The position numbers were made by a program, and so were the translations under genes. From Combretum micranthum (taxonomy: Eukaryota > Streptophyta > Magnoliopsida > Myrtales > Combretaceae): a DNA stretch of 64,000 nt. Below, piece after piece: positions 1 through 9,812 of this stretch (position 1 is its first letter; every line of letters begins with the position of its first letter). Location: assembly GCA_024138025.1 (NCBI GenBank), contig JAMXBD010002462.1, positions 1 through 64,000 on the forward strand, read 5' to 3'. Below the pieces are notes generated by a model that was not told where the DNA came from, did no database searches, and worked only from the letters and a program-made list of their open reading frames with translations.

Positions 1-1518
1 TCTATAGTATGTATATGTATGTTATATAAATATGTATTAGATAGTGAATAATACAAATATTTAAATCTATTTAGAATTAATATCTATTAACTTTTGAAAC
101 CCTAGAATTAAGAAAATATTTAGTGTTAATTAAAGTAATGATTAGTCAAATACTTGTTCTAAACAGATAAAATATATAAGAATGGAAATTGAAATAAGTT
201 GATTTCCAGAGTAATACGACTTCTAAAATAACCAAACATTATGTGAGATTAAATAGGAAAAACACGACGATACTAAATATTAATATCGAGTCTAGAACAC
301 TAATCACCTATAGGAATTTAGTTACTTTGTATTGATGAATATTTTGTCTTAAATAGGTGAGTTTGACTCATTAGAAGATCTACCAGCGGATTACTACGAC
401 TGAGTCGGTATAAACAGGTGAGTAATTCAGTCATATTTTACTGATTGTGATTGTAAATAGTCGAATATGTAATGCAAGATAATCAAATGAATGTTTGTTG
501 AAAATATGATATGATCTGATTGTATGATTATTGAAATATCTTTATACAAGCGATAACGAAATGGTTGGCGTTGTGCAGTAGTATAATGACGATTGTGTGT
601 AATGTATGGTCACTCCGAAATTGATTAAAAGTTTTGGACTTAACAAAATAATATGAACATGCATTGCACGAATTGCATTATTGCATTGCACGAATTGCAT
701 TATTGCATATATAGTTGTGACAGCCTGCTACGTATTAATATTTCGGATCTCTGTTTTTGCTTGGTTGATCCAATGTGTAAGTCTTCCAAGGTTCTCTTTG
801 GTTGGCGGTCCTATGAGGAACTAAAAGCACCGAAGAACGTCGCCCGTAGAATCGCTTGAAATGATTAATACTTAGGGAATTTCTAAGAGGATTGTAGGAG
901 ATGGTTTGTGCAAGCCACTTATTCAAAGTGATAACATTAAAACGAGAAATCATTGATTCTCCTGTTACTTAGTCTCTCCTGGCAGGTGGGTCATTGAATG
1001 CTGGTTCTTCAACCCATTAAAAAGAGGCGTAAATCTTTTTCCTGTTTGGATTCTAGATCATCCAAACTTGTATCTATGCATATGGTTGAGTGCTTGCATT
1101 GCATGTGATTTATTAATGATTTGTGTGATGTATGGTATGTCTGATTATTCACTGAGCTGTGGTTTCGCTCATACTCCTACAGTCTTTTCAGGTTTACTAT
1201 ACGACCCTGGTTAGTTACATCCAGGAATATGGCTCCGGTAAGAGCATTGAAGCTAGAAGTCTACAGATATATTTTAGTTTGATGGTTATGTTCTTTTAGT
1301 GTAGATTATTTAGTTGTATATTTCCAAGGAGATCTATGGTTTGTAATAGTTTGTAATGGTTATTCACTAAATCATTTCTCTCATATATTTGTTATTTCTT
1401 ATCAAGCAACTTAAAAGATCCTGTTGTTTTGAAAACCCGTCATTCTCTGAAGGTAATGTAGTGATAATATTCAAGTGTAACTTGTTTATTACTACTAGGG
1501 TACCCTTGGGGCGTGACA
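1..1518 (+). repeat. Long LTR (gypsy), 3' part; left end outside window
   Basis: This is the 3' part of a plus-strand LTR that ends GGGGCGTGACA at 1518. It shares with the other long LTRs here the block around 360-425 (a GATTACTACGACTGAG motif followed by a GTGAGTAA-like stretch) and the block around 1145-1215 (a CACTGAGCTGTGG motif, then a pyrimidine-rich stretch ending CAG). The last 100 bases closely match the reverse complement of the LTR starting at 62136, so both belong to one subfamily. It lies inside the minus-strand gag remnant that begins at 1519. Any target-site copy would start at 1519 (AAAAG), but its partner is outside the window. Solo LTR or end of a full element cannot be decided. 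Confidence 0.75.
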
Positions 1519-2110
1519 AAAAGTTTCCAATGTAACCGGGGAAGTCAAGCTTCTTCTCTTAGAATCCCACCAGACCCTCGTGTTATATCTCAGCATATAT
1601 GTTCCATATTCCAATTGCAGATAAGGTGGAATTTCATATGCAGTAAAAGATCGCTCAACTTGAGCTAACTAGTCCTCGGCTTCATCTGGTTTACCAAACG
1701 CTCCATCAAAATACCGGTTACGCTTAATGAAGTCCAGTAAGGAGCTTCGGTGAGGTCTTCTGTGTGGTGGGGGTGGTGGCAAGGGCACATTATAGGAATG
1801 CTCCTCCTGTGGAGCCGGAGCCTCAGCAGTCACTTCCCGGTGATCTGCAGGTGGTGGGCGTAGGGCAGAATCCCGGACACTTTGCCCTGGGTGCGAGTGT
1901 TGAACCGGGTTTTAGTTCTGGATGAATGTATTCAAGAGATTAGCTAATTATCTAATCGTGTTCAACACATCACCCTGTTGATTCTGAGGCGCAACTCCTT
2001 GAGGGTTAGGTGGAGGTACGACCGGTTGGTTGGCTTCGTTCAGGAGAGATTCCTGCTCCCGATTCCGAATCCGTCAGTTTCGTCTGTTTACACATTGTTT
2101 AATAAATTTT
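1519..2110 (-). pseudogene. Ty3/gypsy gag remnant
   Basis: Read on the minus strand, one frame gives a proline/glutamine-rich N-terminal part (about 2110-1750) and then a Gag core with FIKRNRYFDGAF, PDEAED, LAQVERSF and LRYNTRVWWDSKRR. The same core occurs on the plus strand at 31270-31500, so the two are homologous. There are at least two in-frame stops, one just after PDEAED and one in the N-terminal part. The reading is cut at 1518 by another LTR, so the C-terminal part with zinc knuckles is missing or lies outside the window. It belongs to the minus-strand element whose 5' LTR is 3921-7355. Gag forms the virus-like particle of the retrotransposon; this copy cannot do so. Confidence 0.7.
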
Positions 2111-2634
2111 TAGTATTCTTAGGATGTTTTAAATTCTTGAGGAATTTAGTTTGTCAACAAGATTCAAAATTTTGCAGGAATTCGGAAGTCCAATTTCAAA
2201 AGAATTGAATTTCATAAATTTCATACAATCATAAGGAGAACAAAAGAATTCATACATAGAGAAACAAGTTGCAATCTCATAACAGTAGCATGAATGACTG
2301 AATGCTCATGCAGTTTATATGCGGTTAATGTTCTTTATGTCTAATGTCTAGCATGCATGCTTTCCACAATTTCTTTCCTTTGAAATAAACATGATCCTTC
2401 ATTACTTTAGCAAGCCATACAAAATATTACATCAAAGATTTCTGTCCACAAAATTTGGCTAGCTATACTCTAGTGTCGATTCTAAACCTTCTCGCCTATT
2501 TCCGAAAGCAAAGCAAAATACAAGGAAAAGAAAGAACAAAATACTAGACTATCTCGAAATCCTAAGGCAAATTGGCATCCCGCATTGCCTACTACAAAAT
2601 AAGAAAAATAAGGACTTCACTTGGACTTCATGGG
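2111..2634 (-). other. Spacer between ORF1 and gag of the minus-strand element
   Basis: This AT-rich stretch separates ORF1 from gag and has no convincing reading frame. The equivalent spacer in the plus-strand element is 30361-30980. Both carry AATGAA-type words soon after ORF1, which resemble plant polyadenylation signals, but this is weak evidence. Confidence 0.4.
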
Positions 2635-3775
2635 TTAGCTATCATCTCCGCCTTTACTCATCACTAGTATCATCGGAGGTCGAACTAGGAGGTCGTCTCC
2701 TACTAGAAGAACCACCATCGTCCTGTGGACGAACAAACTAAGGTATTCCCTCGTAGTCATCCTCCGTTTCCTAGCAGGTCGGACTAAAGGCTCTTGGTCT
2801 TCGCTTTCTTCCTCTTCCTCCGTTCCTTGCCCTTCCCTCGGGCTCACTTCATTCTCATCACCTCTTACTTCAGGTTCACTCACTTGGGTCTCCACTACTT
2901 CGGTTTCTCTCACAGGCTCTCCACCCACATCTTCAACTTCCATAGGCTCAGGGGCCACGGGTTCTGCTACTACTAGATCAAGCACAGGTGGATATTCTCC
3001 CTCAATATACACATCCCTCCATATCATTGGATCTAACTCAGGTTCTACCCTTCCACTATCTGGTATCTCCAACACTCGATTAAAATCCCACACAATTTGG
3101 TTGGGTTCCGGATTCACTTCCACTTCCGGCTCAATGGGTGGGGTAGGGGTTCTAGGAACTACATTTTCCTCCCAATTAGGATCCTCCTCAGGGTCCTCTT
3201 CTTCTTCCTCCTCCTCTTCATCATTCTCCCCAATCACAGGTGCACCATTCAATTGCATACCTATATCACTGGCTGGAGGTGGAGCTATCACTCGTGGTGG
3301 AAGAATGTCTAAGTAAACCGCATGCCAGGTAATATGGTTCCATGCATCTGCTATGTTCCAGTCATGGTGGTCATACAAATTGTCATGGGCATACACATAT
3401 AGGGTCCTATAGGGATCCACACCCTAAAGTCTGGAGGGGTCCGGTTTCCCCATTCTTCAAGATAAAGGTAGCTTCCCTAGTCATGGGCTCATGCCCATAC
3501 TCTACCATGATTCTTTCTAAGGTATAAATCGTCTCCAACTTAGTCCAACTCCTTCTCCCCATAGGATCATATCTCAGTTGGTCGACCACAGCGGCCCACC
3601 TAGTGTATCTCAATCCTTCTTTCCACAATTTGAACATTTCCCCTATAGTCCGGGGGTGCCTGGCTAAAGCAAAGTCCTCACACAATTCTCTCAATCTCAA
3701 CCTGTACTCCACCATGGTCTCATCATTCCTCTTGGTGAAGTGTCTAGCCCGCTCCCTGGTCTCACCCAAGGAGAC
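2635..3775 (-). pseudogene. ORF1: extra gag-like ORF upstream of gag, one frameshift
   Basis: Two overlapping minus-strand frames (3775-3407 and 3420-2635) together match the plus-strand ORF at 29541-30047, so this is one gene with a frameshift near 3410-3440. The N-terminal part has MVEYRLRLRELCEDFALAR, then FKLWKEGL, IYTLERI and ATFILKNGE. The second part has RTLYVYAHDNL, then a very acidic tail (EEEEDPEED followed by WE) and a basic end with RPARKRRMT. The VEYxxRLRxLC and leucine-rich pattern recalls a retroviral Gag capsid helix region, but I do not recognise the family. No ATG opens the frame: an in-frame TAG stands at 3776-3778, and an ATG of the same frame lies upstream near 3832. The TAG could be read through, or its AG could be a splice acceptor. 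Function unknown. Confidence 0.65.
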
Positions 3776-3900
3776 CTACAACAACATAAGACTCCTAATT
3801 AGACTTAGCAAGGAAAATATTTTCAACTCCATTTGAACCTATTAGTTAGATTTCTAAGTTCGGTTTCTTTTAATTCTATTGTCTTGTTTTATAACCTAGT

Positions 3901-3912
3901 GCTCTGATACCA
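3901..3912 (-). other. Primer binding site, initiator tRNA-Met type
   Basis: On the minus strand the sequence TGGTATCAGAGC lies 8 bases after the LTR end at 3921. It is the standard complement of the 3' end of plant initiator tRNA-Met used to prime minus-strand DNA synthesis. It shows that 3921-7355 is the 5' LTR of a minus-strand element rather than a solo LTR. Confidence 0.85.
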
Positions 3913-3920
3913 ACTTAAAC

Positions 3921-6688
3921 TGTCACGCCCCATAGGGTATCCTAAACGTAACAGCCGCCACATACTATATAAGACTCTCGAAATCCCTATCCGAGCCCTT
4001 CGGGAGTCTTGTATAGATGTAAAGCGTCCCTTTACGACAATAGAATACTCAATCAATGGAGTTAAGAAGTTTAATGTGGCATTCACTAGCCATAGATAAT
4101 AAACCAAAACACATATATATACTTTACAAAAGTCTAAGGGGCATTCCCCGCAAAATAATATCAAGTCCATTACAGTCATCCAGAGTCCTTTAGTTTCCAA
4201 GGAAGTCTAAACAAAATCGAAGTAAACTTCTAAGGGAAACTCCTATCTCCGGTACCTGAGCTGTGGCTTGCCTCGGCCTAAGCCAAATGAACTCGTGCTG
4301 CAACAAGTAAAAACTATGGGGGCGTAAGCTAACTAGCTTAGTGAGTAAAACTTCCATATCACAATTAAGCAAATCATTCAAACAAGTGATTATTCAAGCA
4401 AATGGTATGCATCAGACAAATGAGTTCAACAAACATATGACCAGCCGGAAATCATATGTGGATGGACTTGCGCCCTCCATCCCGGGTTAGCAGATTAACG
4501 AATCCTGCGGTACGACGCCGTTTAAGCTCACGGTCAACTGAATAATTCGTTTTATGGATCACGATTAACCAACAATTTCGTTTTATGGATCACGATTAAC
4601 CAACATATTCGTTTTATGGGTCACGAAAAACCAACAAATGCTAATGCTCCATCCCATCGTGATATGAATGAGTCCAATTATAATTGAGGTCCAATATGGA
4701 TTATTCCAATTCTTTTAGGTGACCAACAATTATTCGCAGACAATCAATAAAATTCTAGCTAAACAAGCAGCACTTACACCGGTTTCGATATTCCTTAAGT
4801 TCAACTTCACATATCACAACAGACAAGTATATAATTCCCATATACCCCATCATGCATAATCATTTTTATCTTTGCCTAAACAACTAATGCTACTATCAAT
4901 ACAATCACAAGCAAAATTGATAGGAAGTATACTCACTCGGCCATGGTATGCCGATCTTTTAGTAGTAGTAGTCGGGTGGTAGGGTATCGTCTTGCTCAGG
5001 ATCACTTACCAAATAAGAACAACCTAATAAGAATTTCATCACTAAACTAATTCAAGCTATGCATCTAAACTACACAAAATCGGAATTCTCGCTATTTGCG
5101 GAAGTTCCAACTTAAAACGGTTATAACTTGGTCATTTTAACTCGGAATTTCGCAAATTTTATATCGATTTCTACCTACTTCGAAAGATCTATCCGATTCT
5201 AGTATTAACTTCAAGTTTTGAAAACATTAAGGTCATGGAACAATGGGATCAGATCTGTTCTGTAACTTTTCCGATTCCGAACAAATTGTTTCGCATTTGA
5301 TAAAACTGTTCCTAGTTGATGATTCATGTATAGATGGTATATGAATGAATTCCTAATATGAATATCATGTAACGAGCTCAATATATGCATGGTTTTGATG
5401 ATCTTTGATGATGAACTCTTATGAACTCCTAATTATTAAGAACTCCATAATGGTCACTTATAAAAAGCTATTCTTTCCAACTTTACATTCCTAGGGTTTT
5501 TATGATTTTATTCTTGGAATTTACTTGTTATCTAAATAAAAATGAGTTCTCAATATCTATACTAATCATGACCTCATTTATGCATAGAAATTCACATTTT
5601 TCATTTGGAAATATGTTTTTAAACAAGCTTTTCCAAAAATCCGAATTTTGGAAATTCCTTTTCTTGCATTTTCTTATGAGAAAACTTGTTTAATGCATCA
5701 AAAATTGAAGCTTCATTATATCTATTGTCTAAGGACTTCATTTGACTCATAAAACATGCAATTAGCTTGGATACTAGGTGTTTATGTAGGCATATTCCAA
5801 AATACGAATTTAACAAACTAATCACTATCTCAAAATTTTTCATTCAACTCCACTACTTGTTTTACATTTTACTCATGCTTAAACTCATCTAAACTTATGA
5901 AAATCATTCCTTAAGGGTATCTATTACATATACCTTCCATTTTTTATGAAAAATATGAGTTTTAAAGTATTTTAGGTGGTTTTTAAAGTAGGGTTCCAAA
6001 ATCATCCGAATTTTCAACTAAGCATTCTAACAAAATATTTTCTTTTTCAAGTTTCTTGTCTTCATACATGAAGATCTACCATCTAACATATCTATACATA
6101 GGCAAGGCTACATTTTTGTGATCATCAATGCATGAAAATCAAAATAACCATATGAACATAAGTGTAATGAAGATATGAATGTCTAAACACTAGATCACCA
6201 TATATATGCATGAATCATGAGTTTCATGGCATGAAATAAACTCTATGCAAGATCTCTACTTTCATGCATGAACAAGATGATATTTCAACAAAAACTCTTT
6301 TAAACACTAGATCCACTTCTTGTGATGGCTTGATATTCTTGTATAAGTGTTTTCATGTCCCTAGCATATGATCATTGGGATTAAATGCGGAAAACACACA
6401 AGAATAGCTTTGCCATTACAAGATTTGGGAAGAACAAAGCTTGAAATCATCACTTTAATGGAGATTTAGAGATGAAAAGAAGATGAAACAAGCTTATGGA
6501 GGAGTGCATGTGTGTGTGTGTGTCACGCAACATTGAGAGGGAAAGGAGAGAGTTTTCAACCTTTGTTAAAATTTGTAAGAGTGAAAATGAGGAGAGAGAG
6601 AGAGAAAAAGGAGCTTATATATCAATTAAATTAGGGTTTTAATTAAATAAAAAGAGTAAAAATAAAACAATTTGAGAGGGAAATGAGA

Positions 6689-6728
<40 letters not shown>

Positions 6729-7355
6729 CGCACGGGCACCGGCCATTGGGGGGGGAGTGTGTGTGTGTGAGTTGAAATTTGATAAATTTGTAATTTATGT
6801 AATTAAAATGTAATAAATGTAATAATTATTTAGGAAACAAAATTTCTTGGAAAAGAAAATTGTAATGAGTAGTTATAAGGATGTAAGAATAGGGTATGGG
6901 TAGTGTGTAGTGTAGGTTGTACTTGTGAATAGTAGACAAGAATCTACTTTACCGGTTGTAACGAAAACACGGGAAAAATGCTATAACTGTAATTTTTATA
7001 ACCCGAAAAATTATAAAATTGATATTTTTGAAATCCTTATAAAATTTCGGTTCTAATGAATATTTCGGAATATTTTTTTGAGTTTGTGGTCCCGGGGCAC
7101 GTTTTTCAGTAATTGAGCTCGGGAAGGCCCGGAATTGAAAAATTCCCGAATTTAAAACTTTCTAAGGTTTAAAATATACTTTAAAATAATAATTCATATT
7201 CATTTACTTTATGAAACTTATTTTATTATGAAACCAAAGGAAAGCCGACTTTAGGGTTTCTAAGTCTTCTCTCATTAGACTTAAACTGGACTAGATTAGG
7301 GATTCGCTTTTCAACTCCCGGGGTTTTCTTAATTACTGAGAATACGAGGTTTACT
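3921..7355 (-). repeat. Long 5' LTR of minus-strand gypsy element
   Basis: In plus coordinates the LTR opens with TGTCACGCCCC at 3921 and closes at 7355. The minus-strand first base pair is AG instead of TG. It is the same length (3435 bp) as the solo LTR at 34416-37850 and is collinear with it: the segment with three copies of a roughly 28-base repeat containing TTTTATGGATCACGATTAA lies at about 4545-4640 here and 37128-37220 there. It has an unusual run of 37 G at 6692-6728. It sits next to the primer binding site at 3901-3912. Its 3' partner is outside the window. It inserted into or beside a gypsy RT remnant at 7356-7515. Confidence 0.9.
6692..6728 (+). repeat. Homopolymer run of 37 G
   Basis: There are 37 consecutive G followed by CGCACGGGCACCGGCC. 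In the sister LTR at about 35015-35035 the matching strand-reversed position has only a short C-rich stretch after a CA repeat. This is either a real expansion with G-quadruplex potential or an assembly or consensus artefact. Confidence 0.9.
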
Positions 7356-7515
7356 CCAGCAAAATCTTATGAGTGCAAATCATAGGGTTGATTCCCTTGA
7401 TATCAGCAATGGTCCATCTAATTGCTTCCTTGTGCTCCTTTAGAACTGTAAGCAGCTGTTGTTCTTATTCACTTATCAAAGAAGATGAAATAATTATTGG
7501 CAAAGTAGTACTAGC
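7356..7515 (-). pseudogene. Gypsy reverse-transcriptase fragment (Tat/Athila-like)
   Basis: The minus strand reads LPIIISSSL, then a stop-containing stretch, then LKEHKEAIRWTIADIKGI and CTHKILLE. This is the conserved block just before the RT palm in Tat/Athila-type Ty3/gypsy Pol. Only about 50 codons remain. It is bounded by the long LTR ending at 7355 and by a copia-like LTR starting near 7516. It is unrelated to the chromovirus copies in the window and is the oldest recognisable layer here. Confidence 0.7.
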
Positions 7516-8302
7516 TGTTGGAAATTTAGGAATCAAAATGCAATAGAAATATATTTTATTTTTCTTAAAAATATGAATCCTACATTCCCATTGGCGGATC
7601 CATGCGATTCAATCAAATTAGTATCTATGTTTCTTGATTAGATTTGAACAAGAAAGGGGTCTCTAGAATATCCTTATATTGATGCTTCAAAATGATTAGC
7701 AGATCAGATTTGCAGGAACCGCAGTCTTGCAATCCCTTCTACGGTATCTACACGCGAACAACTGTGTGCTAGCACTCAAGAACACGAATCCAATTCGTGT
7801 AAGAATTATTTTTCTTCTTTTTCTCTCTTTTAGGTTTGCAGAATTTCTCTGCCGTCTAATGTGATGTCAAAGAGTCTAACCTAAAAGGTTGTCTATAAAT
7901 CTATATATATAGACATGTAGGAAACCCTATAAGATATATATGATGAGATATTTATTTAATATTTAATAAAATACATTATTTCATTAAATATTAATTATCT
8001 GTCATAATCATTTATTATTCTTAAACTATTTAAGAATAATAAATATAATAATTCCCATAAGTTTAAATATAAACCCATAATATATTTCATTCGTTCTTTT
8101 TTGTGTGACCTTATAAGTACACCTAATGTTGGCAGTAGGTCCTAAATACCTTTTAGACCTACAAGACATCATTGGTCTCTAGCAAGACATTATGTCCACC
8201 CAAATTAGGTGAATATCAGTAATCCAATTTTTTTCTGATCTATAATTTATGTCATTATCCTTTTTGTTACATGATATCTAGATTGAACATAAGACATTAT
8301 TA
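7516..8302 (+). repeat. Probable copia-type solo LTR
   Basis: The segment starts TGTTGGAAATT, typical of Ty1/copia LTRs. It contains a TATA-like run and transcribed-leader-like sequence (GTCTATAAATC near 7890) and is unlike the long gypsy LTRs on both sides. The right end is estimated from where similarity to the minus-strand long LTR resumes (CGAACTATTATCAATAATT near 8303). I found no matching target-site duplication, so strand, right end and class are tentative. Confidence 0.45.
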
Positions 8303-8918
8303 CGAACTATTATCAATAATTATTTTCATTCCGTTGTTTCGGATTTAAGAATACGGGATTGTCGGATCTTAAACACTAGAGTTTCTTGTAGACTTTATTG
8401 ACTTTTAGGGTTCCAGTTTGACTTCTGGCTTGTTGAGTTATTCGTAAGGTCATAAAATTTTGGGGTTTTTTCCATATTATATTTTTAGTTTAACATCTAT
8501 GGTTTATTTCTTTTTATTTGTTATTATTTAATATTTTTCAGTTCTTTGGGTCGTTTTTACAGAGTCTAAGGTTATGGGTTGACTCAATTTGGCTTTTGGT
8601 GGAAATTGAAAATTTTGATTCTAAAGTTCACCGAAAGATTTAAGGTTTGAGTATTTTGTTATCGAGCATTTATTTGAATATCATCTTGATTTGCGTGTTA
8701 GGAATCGGATAGACGATTTGATTGGCGTACAGATGTTAAATAAATCGATTGTTGGATTTTTATTTTGTTTTGAGGGTTCTCTTTTTCTCGAGGTTAAGAA
8801 TTTTCATATTTGACCTTATTTAGAATTTGATTTTAACTTGGGTCGATTTTTAGGATTTCGGTTTTGGTGTAAAACTTATATAGGATTATTTTCTAAGAAT
8901 TGTAAAAAATCAGGGGTT
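8303..8918 (-). repeat. Fragment of minus-strand long gypsy LTR
   Basis: This is the first 600 bases of a minus-strand LTR; its start TGTAAACCCC is the reverse complement of the GGGGTTTACA ending at 8918. It is collinear with the first part of the plus-strand LTR at 9813-10440 (shared words include GTACGCCAATCAAATC and AATGCTCGATAA). The rest is lost, bounded by the copia-like LTR. Confidence 0.7.
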
Positions 8919-9812
8919 TACACAAGGGCTTCCATATCATGTACAAGCAGTTATCACAATAAAAGAACGCATCAGAGTAGCACAATTAATGCTGAAAACA
9001 ATTAAATAACAAGGTAAGAGTTATATAAGTCATTAATCATAAATAGGGTAAATTACAATTCTTAGGAGTATACCCCGCTAATGTCTTCAACTCTTATATA
9101 TGCACATTTCCTAGTAATCTCCAAATAATAACATATCATTACTCAGAAAGAAATTTTCAAGAACGAAACTTCATCCTACACTCTCACTTCTTCCATAAAA
9201 GCTCCAAGTATCCACCGATGATTTCCTTAATGTCTTGATACTCAAAACAGAGTCTCAAGCATTCCTATTTCAATCAAAGATTTATAGGGGTATAAGTTTA
9301 CAACATGCTTAATGAGATAATTCTTGTCAATCATATCCTAAAATCATAAACAAATAAATTCGTTAGTCAAGCATATGTTATGCAACAACCATATGAAACA
9401 CACAAATATGTAAAGTCATCTAGAAAACATACATAGAATGAATTTACGCATCCATGACCAGGGTTAGGGAATTCAAATTGCGGCTCCGCATCCTCTACTG
9501 CTAGTCCCCAAGTACTTGCTCATAGCGATCAATTTGCACAATTCCTTCACAAGAATGCATTCCTCGAATGTCTATAATTTCCTTAAGAAGGAACAGATCC
9601 ATGCCTGCGACAAGATTCATAGTTCTCCAAGCTTCTCGTATGGGAGTAGTAGCCTTCGATGTGACTTAATGATATGTAATGTGTGACAAATTCTTTTTCT
9701 TAAGCGAAGTCTTGCTAAGGCTCCTTAGGGGGCGATCAAACAACTTAACACTCACAAACAGCCATACATAGATAAGTAATCAAAGAAACTAAACAAACAA
9801 TTCAAGGTTTTA

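Noticed and set aside
2794..3527. Plus-strand frames over ORF1, one with a Ser run
   Set aside because: The Ser run is the antisense of the Glu-rich tail of the minus-strand ORF1.
4545..4640. CRISPR-like array
   Set aside because: Only three directly adjoining copies without spacers, inside a plant LTR.
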